DNA of 64,000 nt. Source: Podarcis raffonei. Its lineage: Eukaryota > Chordata > Lepidosauria > Squamata > Lacertidae. This document shows positions 20,297 through 31,800 of this stretch, piece by piece. The DNA is taken from positions 53,492,501 to 53,556,500 of the forward strand of contig NC_070614.1 in the NCBI RefSeq assembly GCF_027172205.1. Direction: 5' to 3'. A program made the position numbers and the translations under genes. Under the pieces are notes generated by a model. That model had not been told where the DNA came from, did not search any database, and saw only the letters and a program-made list of their open reading frames with translations. How positions within the stretch are numbered: position 1 is the first letter of the stretch; each line of letters starts with the position of its first letter.

Positions 20297-21562
20297 TGTT
20301 GTTGTTTAGTCGTTTAGTCGTGTCCGACTCTTCGTGACCCCCTGGAGCAGAGCACGCCAGGCACCTCTGTCCTCCACTGCCTCCCGCAGTTTGGTCAAAC
20401 TCATGCTGGTAACCTCGAAAACACTATCCAACCATCTCGTCCTCTGTCGCCCCCTTCTCCTTGTGCCCTCCATCTTTCCCAGCATCAGTGTCTTCTCCAG
20501 GGAGTCTTCTCTTCTCATGAGGTGGCCAAAGTACTGGAGCCTCAGCTTCAGGATCTGTCCTTCCAGTGAGCACTCAGGGCTGATTTCCTTAAGAATGGAT
20601 GCATTTGATCTTCTTGCAGTCCATGGGACTCTCAAGAGTCTTCTCCAGCACCATAATTCAAAAGCATCAATTCTTCGGCGATCAGCCTTCTTTATGGTCC
20701 AGCTCTCACTTCCATACATCACTACTGGGAAAACCACAGCTTTAACTATACGGACCTTTGTTGTCAAGGTGACGTCTCTATTTCTCAAGATGCTATCTAG
20801 GCCTGTCATTGCCCTTCTCCCAAGAAGCAGGCGTCTTTTAATTTCGTGGCTGCTGTCACCATCTGCAGTGATCATGGAGCCCAAGAAAGTAAAATCTCTC
20901 ACTGCCTCCATTTCTTCCCCTTCTATTTGCCAGGAGGTGATGGGACCAGTGGCCATGATCTTCGTTTTTTTGATGTTGAGCTTCAGACCATATTTTACGC
21001 TCTCCTCTTTCACCCTCATTAAAAGGTTCTTTAATTCCTCCTCACTTTCTTCCATCAAGGTTGTGTCATCTGCATATCTGAGGTTGTTGATATTTCTTCC
21101 GGCAATCTTAATTCCAGCTTGGGATTCATCCAGCCCAGCCTTTCGCATGATGTATTCTGCATATAAATTAAATAAGCAGGGAGATAAAATACAGCCTTGT
21201 CGTACTCCTTTCCCAATTTTGAACCAATCAGTTGTTCCATATCCAGTTCTAACTGTAGCTTCTTGTCCCGCATAGAGATTTCTCAGGAGACAGATGAGGT
21301 GATCAGGAACTCCCATTGCTTTAAGAACTTGCCATAGTTTGCTGTGGTCGACACAGTCAAAGGCTTTTGCATAGTCAATGAAGCAGAAGTAGATGTCTTT
21401 CGGGAACTCTCTAGCTTTCTCCATAATCCAGCGCATGTTTGCAATTTGGTCTCTGGTTCCTCTGCCTCTTCTAAATCCAGCTTGCACTTCTGGGAGTTCT
21501 CGATCCACATACTGCTTGAGCCTTCCTTGTAGAATTTTAAGCATAACCTTAAAAATAAAGCT
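20297..21562 (-). mobile_element. Bov-B (RTE) LINE with a 412-codon open RT region
   Basis: The open frame at 20306-21544 covers most of the reverse transcriptase and the C-terminal domain: VQAGFRRGRGTRDQIANM, FCFIDYAKAFDCVDHSKLW, GVRQGCILSPCLFNLY, the catalytic box LRYADDTTLM, then [19 protein letters not shown]. No stop interrupts this part. The endonuclease and early RT are missing (5'-truncated). Bov-B is shared patchily by squamates and ruminants and is a classic case of horizontal transfer. Confidence 0.95.
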
Positions 21563-22990
21563 CCTGTTTCAAAACAGCTGAGCTGGTTCAGGATGCTCAA
21601 ATCTGTGTCCGAAACCCTAAAATTATAACGCAGGATTATGTTCAGAGAAACCAAGCGTTCTTTTTGGAAACAACATTTGAAAAAAGCCTGCAAGGACTCT
21701 CTCAACCTCTGGAAAGAGTTTTGAAAACCAGGAGTGTTCCTGGGATCGCAGTTAGAGGCACACGAGATCGCTGGACGCTGTTTTGGTGTCCTTTTCCCAT
21801 TTTTTGAGGTTGTTTCTGGCCCTTTAAATGGGTTTGTGCTGAGGTCAGCAGAGCGGGCCTGGGGAAACATGGGGGTAAGCCCAGGGGGGAGAAGAGGGCC
21901 TTTTCTGTGGTGGCCCCTCACCTACAGACCAGAGGTGTAACTGGTGCATTCTTGACACAGCTTCCACCGAGTGCCAAAGACCTCTTTACCCTGGGTTGGA
22001 GTTTTTGACACTCAAAAGGGTATATTTTCCAGACCCGGCTTATTTTTACGCCCCAATTTTTAATCGTGTGGTTTTAATGCCGTAGCCTCCGAAAAGTAGG
22101 CAGTAAAGAAACCAGCCTTGCAAAATCCGGTGCCCTCAGAGCACAGGACGAAGCCAGCCATTGCAAAGCGATATCCGGAAAGCTGTGCTAAACTTAATAA
22201 CTTCTCCCCGCACCCAGACTCAAATGCATTTTCGGCTTTTCCTTGAAGGTGACCAACAATTCACACGTCTCGGTATGCAATGAGGAGAAGCAGACACACA
22301 GTGGGAATGGAATTAACTGTGCGTTATTGCAGGTTTCTAAACTGACCCACGTAGCCACAACTGGACCAGCGCCGGTGGCAAAATATGACGGGCACCTCTA
22401 GAATTTCAAACCGTGTTTTGGGATGTTCCTTTTCCCATCCTGCAGAAGTCTCCTCAAGAGGAGGAAGGGGAACTGGTGTGCCCTTTTTATTTGAGAAAAG
22501 CCTTTTAGAAAAAAATAAAATACCGTTTTCACTCAAAGCAGCATCCCGAATTGGAAGGGTTCCCCCAAAGGTCATCCATCTCAACCCCGCCGGTAATGCA
22601 GGAGTCGCAGCCGAGAATTGCGCTATTCACGAGGCTCGTGGCTTTAAGTCGACCGTGTTGTCTCTTGACCCGAAATGCCCCCAAACGCTGCAACCTTTCC
22701 TTCTAAGGAAGCCAATCTAAGTCATTCTACTCGCCCTTTTCGGATCAGGGCTGGAAGGGACATGTTCGAGGGCGGGCGGGGAGCAGGGCTGCCCCCGAAA
22801 ACTGGGCTCGCTCCGGTTCCCGGGCCTGTGGGTGGCAGCCTGCCCTGCCCTCGGCACACACCTGTCCCGGCACGAAAGAAGTGAGTCACCCATCGCCAGA
22901 GACTGGCAGGAGGTGGGTGCAGAAAGGGGGGCCAGCGCTGTGCCAGAGGGACCCAGCAGCAGCCAATTCCCTTTTCTTGTAAAAAAAGAG
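21563..22990. other. intergenic stretch with small repeat scraps
   Basis: No gene seen. 21870-21930 is a scrap of LINE family A (gagaagagggccttttctgt). 22549-22590 is a short antisense CR1 end (ccaaaggtcatccatctcaa). The rest looks unique, with CpG-rich patches near 22740-22900. Confidence 0.4.
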
Positions 22991-23002
22991 ACAGCCATGG
23001 AA

Positions 23003-23829
23003 CCGAGAAATCACACAAAACAAATTAAATGCCGTGAAAATCCCTGAAACGAGAAGTAATCGACTGGAAATATTATCTTCTAGAATTAAACTGAATAACA
23101 AACATAAAAAAGTTTAAGGGAAAAATTAGAAAATCCCTGAAACGAAAAGTAATCGACTAGAAATATTGTCTTCTAGAATTAAACTAACAAAAATAAAAAA
23201 AAGTTTAAGGAAAAAACTAGAAAAACCTAGAACTGAACAAAGCCTTAACGGGACGCCGGGCACAAACCTCGTTTCACTGAACTATTCAGTTTCCTCAGAA
23301 GGAAACAGAGAAATCATAAAACTTAAATGATTTTAAACTCAAGAACAGGGCTGAAATACAAAAAAGGTTTGAAAACCTAAATGGCAAGTTTTAGATATAG
23401 CCCTATTTAAAGAATAGTAATAAGGAGTTGAGGACTTGGCTGTGAAAACTCTAGTATTGCCTTTACAAAAAGGTTTTAAAAACCTACATAGCATAAATTC
23501 AAAGAAAGGAATATAAAATAAGCTATTTTAGATTTTAAACTCAAGAACAGGGCTGGAACGCTCCTTTGGTCTAGATGTTCCTGCTGATGTTAATCTAGGT
23601 TTTTCCAAATTTTCCCTTAAACTTTCCGATTTTTGTTATTTAGTTTAATATATTTCTAAAAGATAATATTTCTAGTCTATTACTTCTCGTTTCAGGGGTT
23701 TTCTAATTTTTCCCTTAAACTTTTGATTTTTGTTATTTAGTTTCATTATATAAGATAATATTTCTAGTTGATTACTTCTCGTTTCAGGGATTTTCGCAGT
23801 ATTTCATTTGTATTTTTCATTTGTTTTGT
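23003..23829. repeat. long palindrome with doubled arms
   Basis: The left arm, about 23003-23230, holds two direct repeats of a roughly 105-bp unit (tccctgaaacgagaagtaat, then attatcttctagaattaaac). The right arm, about 23593-23829, holds the same two units reverse-complemented, and the outer ends also pair (cacaaaacaaattaaatg with catttgttttgtgt). The 360-bp loop contains its own direct repeat (gattttaaactcaagaacag at about 23331 and 23530). Confidence 0.8.
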
Positions 23830-23839
23830 GTAATCCCCT

Positions 23840-24137
23840 TTTCCTGGGCAGGGATCTGAAGGGCATGGGCGTCTGCCTGGCATGCAGAAGGGACCAGGGC
23901 CAATGTCTGAGCGGGATGGATCTATAGCGTGATCTAGCAAAAGGCCACTTCCAGTGACCCTTCGTTCGCAACCATGAAGACTATCAACTTGCTTCGTTTT
24001 CAAGGGAACAACCATAGCTCAATAGGAGCCAGGACAGTTGCTTGGCTTACAGAAGGTCCCAATGGAGATTCCCTTCCTGAAACCCTGGCGAGCCACTGCT
24101 GCCCGTGATCTCACTCGGTCCAGTATACAGAAGTGCT
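23840..24137. other. tRNA-like SINE scraps
   Basis: Two diverged fragments of the SINE seen at 17801 (tggcatgcagaagggaccag; ccctggcgagccactgctgc). No gene. Confidence 0.45.
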
Positions 24138-24936
24138 GTTTTGGGGGAACAGGAGGCGGGCAGGTGTGGGGGACTCCCTGGTCCTGAATGGGACAGCTGT
24201 GCCCCGGAAGGACCAGGTGCGCAGCCTGGGAGTCATTTTGGACTCACAGCTGTCCATGGAGGCGCAGGTCAATTCTGTGTCCAGGGCAGCTGTCTGCCAG
24301 CTCCATCTGGTACACAGGATGAGACCCTATCTGCCTGCAGACTGTCTCACCAGACTGGTGCATGCTCTGGTTATCTCCTGCTTGGACTACTGCCATGCGC
24401 TCTACGTGAGGCTACCTTTGAAGGTGACCCGGAAACTGCAACTAATCCAGAATGCGGCAGCCAGACTGGGGACTGGGAGACCACATAACACCAGTCTTGA
24501 AAGACCTACACTGGCTCCCAGTACGTTTCCGAGCACAATTCAAAGTGTTGGTGCTTACCTTGAAAGCCCTAAATGGCTTCGGCCCAGTAGACCTGAAGGA
24601 GCGTCTCCAACCCCATCGTTCAGCCTGGACATGGAGGTCCAGCTCCGAGGGCCTTCTGGTGGTTCCCTTGCTATGAGAAGCCAAGTTACAGGGAACCAGG
24701 CAGAGGGCCTTCTCGGTGGTGGCGCCCACCCTGTGGAACGCCCTCCCATCAGATGCCAAGGAAATAAACAACTATCTGACTTTTAGAAGACATCTGAAGG
24801 CAGCCCTGTTTAGGGAAGCTTTTAATGTTTGATGCATTATTGTATTTTTGTGTTTTGTTGGAGACCGCCCAGAGTGGCTGGGGAAGCCCAGCCAGACGGG
24901 TGGAGTATAAATAATAAATTATTATTATTATTATTA
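24138..24936 (+). mobile_element. CR1/L2-group LINE, family A
   Basis: About 800 bp of RT tail with frame breaks: [40 protein letters not shown], then the family A 3' end and (ATT)n at 24919-24935. Confidence 0.9.
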
Positions 24937-24985
24937 GGCTAGCAGCCTCAGCCCCGAAGTAAAGAAAGGAGGCATTGGGCTTGCA

Positions 24986-25090
24986 TTACTGTATTTTAAT
25001 ATTATGATGAAAGCTGCCCAGAGTGGCTGCGGAAGCCCAGCCAGATGGGCGGGGTATAAATAAATTATTATTATATTATAATTATTTCAA
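24986..25090 (+). mobile_element. second family A 3' tail
   Basis: A further 3' end ('gctgcccagagtggctgcgg', (ATT)n) right after the shared flank at 24936-24986. Confidence 0.75.
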
Positions 25091-25490
25091 TGGTCTGACT
25101 CTGTATGGGCAGTTCCCTGTTCTTCTATCCCCCTTAAAACTTCCAGCCATCTTTGCACCTTTGCAGCTACAGGTTTCCAGGCACATCAGCCACGTTTCGC
25201 GGAATTTTCAAGTTGGAAGGGACCCCACAAGGCCATCCAGCCGAACCCGCTTCAATGCACAAAACACAGCAACCCGGACACATGGCCAGCCGTGAACGTT
25301 CCCAGGAAGTTGTGGTCTAAGGCAACTGAGGGGCACTATTTTGCTGCTCCATAGCGTCCCGGATGAAATTCCTGCCTTGCGGGGTCCGGGGTTGGTCTAG
25401 ATGATATTTGGGGGTCCCTTTTCCGACTCTACAATTTGCCAAGAGCCCGCAAGCACACATCCCTCACCATCACAGCCCACAAACCAGGGT
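25091..25490. other. no gene; short CR1 end
   Basis: 25200-25260 resembles an antisense CR1 3' end (gttggaagggaccccacaag). Otherwise unassigned. Confidence 0.4.
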
Positions 25491-25507
25491 CTTTCACACA
25501 AACAGCT

Positions 25508-25513
25508 TTTATT
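25508..25513 (-). terminator. SOX15: SOX15 polyadenylation signal
   Basis: AATAAA on the minus strand about 360 bp after the SOX15 stop codon, giving a short 3' UTR (about 25490-25872). Confidence 0.6.
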
Positions 25514-25872
25514 CCTTTTTTTTTTTAATATAAAAACTTGTTTAAAAAATGTAATTAGCAAAATATAGCCCCCCTCCCCTTTACGTTTTCCACCCACCCA
25601 AACGAGGAATCCCTGCTAGCAGGAATTGGGACCCACCCAGCCACCCACCCTTAAAAGAGGTTCCCGTTTCCTTCATTTCTTAAGGTAAAAAAGAAAATTG
25701 TCCTGTACAAACTTCCCCGCTTCGATATACGCAAGACACAAACTTGTGCACAAGTGAAATCAAGTTTATCCCCTTTTGCACGAAGCTGGGGAAATAAAAC
25801 AGCCCCCAAACCAACACCCCCCCAAAAAAAACCCAAATTAAATCAGTCCTTTCTCCGCCACCTTCAAACCAG

Positions 25873-28800
25873 TTAAAGGTGGGTCAGTGGAGGTGTGTTG
25901 CTGAACCCCAAATAGGGGTGCTGGGAAATGCAGTATTGGGGCGCCCCCTCCGCAGCATCGCACGCCTGCAGGGAATAGGCCGTCATCACATCGTGGAAGT
26001 CGCCAAAGGAGTGGTGAAACTGCTGCAAGCCGCCTTCTTGTTTGATCATCGTGGCCACCATCGGGGAGGGCTGGGCGCCGTACGTCAGGGTGCTGCGGAA
26101 ACACAGAGGGAGAGGGCGTTGGGAGTTGTAGCACTGGCCGCCAGGATCGCCTCGCAGGCACGAAACCGCACCGTTGCAAGGGGGACCCCCCCAAAGGTCA
26201 TCCATCCCAACCCGCTCATTTAAAGCACGCCCGGTGCGCACAAACTCCCCCGCGGAGACTTGGGAACTGTAGTTTCCCCCTACAATTCCCAGCAGCCGGC
26301 ACAAACACCGACCGATCTTCTCCAGCCCAGCTCACACTTCTGAAACAAAAGAATATTCATACACATACTTGACATCAGCAGTTCTGCTTGGCGCCTGACA
26401 CATAAAATATTTTTTTACAAAAACGCCCCAAAAAGTGGGTTTGGGGAGAGGAGTATTGGCGCCTCCATCCTGGCTAGTAGACCTCTCTTCCTCCATGGAT
26501 GGCTCCTCCTCTTTTAAAGCCATCGAGATTATTAGTGGCCATCGCTGCCTCCTGTAGCAGGGAGTTCCGCAGGTTAGCAGTGCTGCATTAATAAGGACTT
26601 TCTCCAGTCTCGAAATCCGTAAATCTCAAGGATCCTGTTTTAACAGGAGGAGGAGCAGGCGAGAACAACATCCACAGAGGTCCCCAGTGGCCAACTAACC
26701 ACCCAAGTAAACCCCAGAGGCCAGTCCCCCACCCCATATATACTATGGGTATTCAGAAATAGAACCTCCATTCTCAGGAATAGTCTACCGGGGCTCTCCT
26801 GGCAGGCCTGTTTTTTTGAGTAAATCTTTATTACTTTAAAATATAAATGTACAACGAAGGTAAGTACGTTTTCCTTTGTATTTACTCCATATCTAATAAT
26901 AATAAATTTATTTATTATTAATTATTATTATTATTATTATTATACCCAGCCCATCTGGCTGGGCTTCCCCAGCCACTCTGGGCGGCTTCCAACCAAATAT
27001 TAAAATACAATAATGCATCAAACATTGAAAGCTTCCCTAAACAGGGCTGCCTTCAGATGTCTTCTAAAAGACTAATCCCTTCTTATAAAGTGATTTCCTT
27101 ATCACGGCTCAAAAATCCCTTGCGGACCTTCCCCTTCTCGTATATTAGATTATCTATCTAATATAGGACTGGTTTTTCTTATTGCATGGGCCTTCGAAAC
27201 CCCAAGGATTAAGTGGTCTCGGGCTGTGTGGTGCAATGGTTAAAGGCAGCCCTAGGCAAACGCCGGCCCTCCAGATGTTTTGGGACTACAGTTCCCATCA
27301 TCCCTAGCTAGCAGGACCGGTGGTCAGGGATGATGGGAATTGTAGTCCCAAAACATCTGGAGGGCAGGAGTTTGCCTAGGGCTGGTTAAGAGAATCAGGG
27401 GCTTTGATCTGGGGGCGGGGAAGGGACCCGGGTTCGAATTCCGCACACTGCCATGAACTTCAACTGGATGTGACCCGGGAGAAGCATTCGCAGCACAGCC
27501 TGAGCTCCCTGGAGGAAAAAGGCGCTATAACAAATGAAATAATGTTAATATACGTAAATAACCCGAGCCCTGAAGCCACACCAGATAGCAAATTCTTGTT
27601 ACATCTCCAATATTCTTCTCCAAATGAGCAAGTTTCACTAATTAATTTGGATATGGCAGAATATATGAAAAGTGAAATTAAGGAAACGCAGAAATAGGGG
27701 GAAGGAAGTTTTAAAATGTTCCAATGAATCAGTGAAATGTATATATCTGAAAAGTATAATTTTTTTTAAAAAAATAAATCTCTAATATTGTAAGAAATTG
27801 GAGGGGAACTTCTCCAGTTTGTGTGGGAAGGCAACGATGTGGGTTTTTTAAATTAAATTTGTGTACCACTCACCCCATAGCCATAGAGCTATATAGTATT
27901 GGATTTATTTATTCACTAATTATTATTACTATTATTATTATTACAAGAGCCAGGATGTCAGAACAGGCCCTCGTAAAGACCCGGGTTCAGATCCCCCCAC
28001 TCAACCCTGAAGCTCGCTGTCGCTGCCTCTCTCAGCCTGTCCTACCTCACACTGCCTCTGGTGGCAGGCAGTTCCGCCGTCTAACTTTCTTTCGCCTGTC
28101 CTAAATTGGCCAACCTCCGGGGTTGGGCTGGATGACCTTTGAGGGACCCTTCCAATGCTCACAAACCGGGAGCGTTGTGTTGTGCACTAGACTGTGAGGT
28201 GGCCATAACCCCAGGAGAGCACCTGCCGGGCCCAGCCCTTCGCCACCTGCGGGAAGAGAGAGAAAGCTAATCCCCCGGGGCCTGTGGGGCGGGCCTGCAT
28301 TCCTCGCCAGCCAGTTCTTCCAGTTTTGGCTGAGAGCCCCCAAACCTGTCCGGACCTGCCTGCCTGCCAGCCAGCCCCTCCTCACCCGGCAGCCTCCACC
28401 CGCCTGCCCAGGGGTCCCCGGAATCCGGACCACCGCTCTCCATCTTCAAACCTCTGCCCTCTGTTTGGGGGACCCAGGAGTCCTCTAATTCCCGTGTTTG
28501 GGGGACCCAGGAGTCCTGCTCTCCCGTCTGTTTGGGGAACCCAGGAGTCCTGCTCTCCTGTTTCAGGGACCCAGGAGTCCTGCTCCTCTCTGTTTCAGGG
28601 ACCCAGGAGTCCTGCTCCTCTCTGTTTGGGGGACCCAGGAGTCCTGCTCTCCTGTTTCAGGGACCCAGGAGTCCTGCCTCCCCTCTGTTTCAGGGACCCA
28701 GGAGTCCTGCTCTCCTGTTTCAGGGACCCAGGAGTCCTGCTCTCCTGTTTCAGGGACCCAGGAGTCCTGCTCTCCTGTTTCAGGGACCCAGGAGTCCTGC

Positions 28801-31800
28801 CTCCCCTCTGTTTCAGGGACCCAGGAGTCCTGCCTCCCCTCTGTTTGGGGGACCCAGGAGTCCTGCCTCCCCTCTGTTTGGGGGACCCAGGAGTCCTGCC
28901 TCCCCTCTGTTTGGGGGACCCAGGAGTCCTGCTCCTCTCTGTTTGGGGGACCCAGGAGTCCTGCCTCTCCCCCACGGCACCCGCAAGTCTTGCCTCTCCC
29001 AGGCCTCCTCCTCCCTCCCTCTCCCCCCCCCCACATGCCAAGCGGCTTGGGTGCGAGTGCGAGTTAGGCCACCCTCGGTCACGACCTCAGGGGCAGGGCT
29101 CCCCTTTGCGTGTCTGGCGCAGGGCAGGGCGATGATGCACTCTGGAGAGCGCCCAAGGAGCTGGCAACCCCCCGGGTGGGGGGGCCGCGCCCAGATTGCC
29201 AGGGCCAGCACCCACCCAGCTTTGCCGGGGCATGACGCTGAGACAGATCTGGGGCATCAAGCCAGGGCGCTGGGGAACTCTCCAGGAAGGAAGAAAGGCA
29301 GCCCTGTGGTGGAAGGCAGGACTCCTGGGTCCCTGAAACAGAGGAGGGGCAGGACTCCTGGGTCCCCCAGACAGAGGAGGGGCAGGACTCCTGGGTCCCC
29401 CAAACAGAGAGGAGCAGGACTCCTGGGTCCCCCAAACAGAGGAGAGCAGGACTCCTGGGTCCCCAAAATAGAGGGGAGGCAGGACTCCTGGGTCCCCAAA
29501 ATAGAGGGGAGGCAGGACTCCTGGGTCCCCCAGACAGAGGAGGGGCAGGACTCCTGGGTCCCCCAAATAGAGTGGGGCAGGACTCCTGGGTCCCCCAGAG
29601 TGGGGCAGGACTCCTGGGTCCCCCAGAGTGGGGCAGGACTCCTGGGTCCCCCAGAGAGAGGGCAGGACTCCTGGGTCCCCCAAACAGAGAGAGGCAGGAC
29701 TCCTGGGTCCCCCAAACAGAGGGGGGCAGAATTTTATTTTCTGTAAAGAGACATTGGGCAATCTGGGTTCTCAACTCAGGTGGCAGCAAAGAAGGCGGAT
29801 GCAATTTTAAATCATCTTTTGTAGTCTATTGTTATTTCAACTTATTTAAAGTTTCGAATCACAGTTCTTTTTTCTGGCTTGATCTCCGCTTTCCGGTTGC
29901 GGGGCTGTATCCTTTTTAAACAAACACGATCAAGCAGTGTTTAAATTTTATCATTTAAGGTGGGTAGGGACTCCTAGATTCTCTGCAAAAAATCCCTGCC
30001 TTCTCCCCACAAAAAGAAGTTTTTACCTTGCCCTAGAAACAACATTTGGAAGCAGATGTGCGGAAAGGCACCTCCCTCCTCTCCCCCCCTCCGGAGAACC
30101 CAGGTGTCCTGCTCTTGTAACACAATCAGCAGCTGAAGAGCTTATCTCCATAGATGACACTTAAGCCAATTCCGGAAAACCTGCCCCCAGCACAGATCCC
30201 AGAACTGAATCCTGGACCGCAGGAATTTAGCAGCCAATTGCAGCAGCCATGGCGCAGCTTTACTGAGGAACTGCAGCAAGGAGTTCCCCTGTTCCCCATT
30301 CCAGATAGAGACGCAATTTAAAGAAAAAATTCACATTTTTTTGGTGATGCAAAAAGGGGCGCTTAATTTAGAAAAACCCAAAACCTGATTTATGAGCCGG
30401 TGGCGGTGCACAGTGGTTAGAGCGCAGGGCTAGGGCCTGGGAGAAGACCCAGATATAAATGCAATTAAATAAACGTTTGTTGCACACGTTAAAACATTCC
30501 TGCAAATCGGAACACAGGATGGGATTTCTGGCTGGATAGGAAACCAAACAGGGAGATTTTCTCTTTCTCTTTTCTTCCCCCTCACTCTTCCCTTCGGTGC
30601 TTTTGTAAAGCAAGAGGAAGGCTCGTCTGGCACGCTCAGCTGAAGGCAAATCCAGGAAGTCCGTTTCGTGAGAAGCCGAAATGGTCCCGATCCACCAAGC
30701 GCACAGTGCTTAGGCCTGGTTTTCTCCAAAGTAAACCCTGCTGCTGCGCTTCCCTGCAGCTTCCTCCGCAAGGAAGCACGCACAGGATCGCAGCCCCCCG
30801 CCCCCCCAAAGCTGGAAAGGACACTGCGGAGCTTACTCGCGAGTAAGCACGCACAGGATCGCCTGCTAGGAGGGAGGGAAGGTTTTCTCCACGAGAAGCT
30901 CCAAATTTAGTCCAAATTATTTATTGCAGTATTAGTCCCCCTCAACAGAATCACTGCGATGCATCAAACCAAGCCTTGATCGGAGTAGACCCACTAAAAG
31001 TAACAGCCATTTTCATTATTTTTAATGGGTCTACTCTGAGCAGAAGCGACTGCTTGATGCAACCCAGTGAAGTGAACTGGCGTTGCTGCCACCCGAAGTC
31101 CAAGTGCTTCCGCGAGTCTACTCTTGAGTAGAGACGGCACTGCACGCAGCCCCTTGAAACTGGACATCGCTACCACCCGAGGCAGCAGAGTTTCAATGGG
31201 TTTACTCCGAGGAGAGCTTCCCAAACTTCTCGCTGAAATGAGACGAAGTCTTGCTCCAAGTAGGACTAATAGCGCATACAACCCATTGACGTTAAAGGAC
31301 ACCACTAACTCCCAAGGTGCAAGAGCTTCAATGCGCCTACTCTCGAGTAGGGCTCACCTCCAACCCACTGCAGTCTACGGACGTTTCTACCCTAGATCTA
31401 AAGAGTTTCCTACTCACGTGCAGGGCTCATGCACAACCCCACTGAAATCTAGGACATTACTACCTGGGGTCTAAAGTTTCCACACGTTTACTCCGCTTTA
31501 ATAAAAACTATTTTAAAAAAAGAAAGTCTACTCAGAGTAGGGCTTACCTACAGCCCATTGAAGTTAACGGACGTTGCTTCCCAAGGTGTAAAAATCCAAT
31601 GCGCCTCCTCCCGAGTAGGGCTCGCCTCCAACCCACGGAAACCTACGGACGCGGCTACGCAAGGTCTACAGTTTCCACGCCTCTACACCGGAGTAGAGCT
31701 CACCTACCACCCAGTGGACGTCGTACGCCCCTTCCAACCTCCAGAGGGTCTACTCGCGAGCAGGACCGAACTCGAAGCGTCCCTTCCTGCGCTCAAAGCG

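Noticed and set aside
20334-21275. 313-codon plus-strand ORF
   Set aside because: Antisense of the Bov-B reverse transcriptase.
28284-29804. Long ORFs in several frames on both strands (up to 404 codons)
   Set aside because: They are translations of the two minisatellite arrays, whose unit length keeps frames open; there is no non-repetitive protein content.
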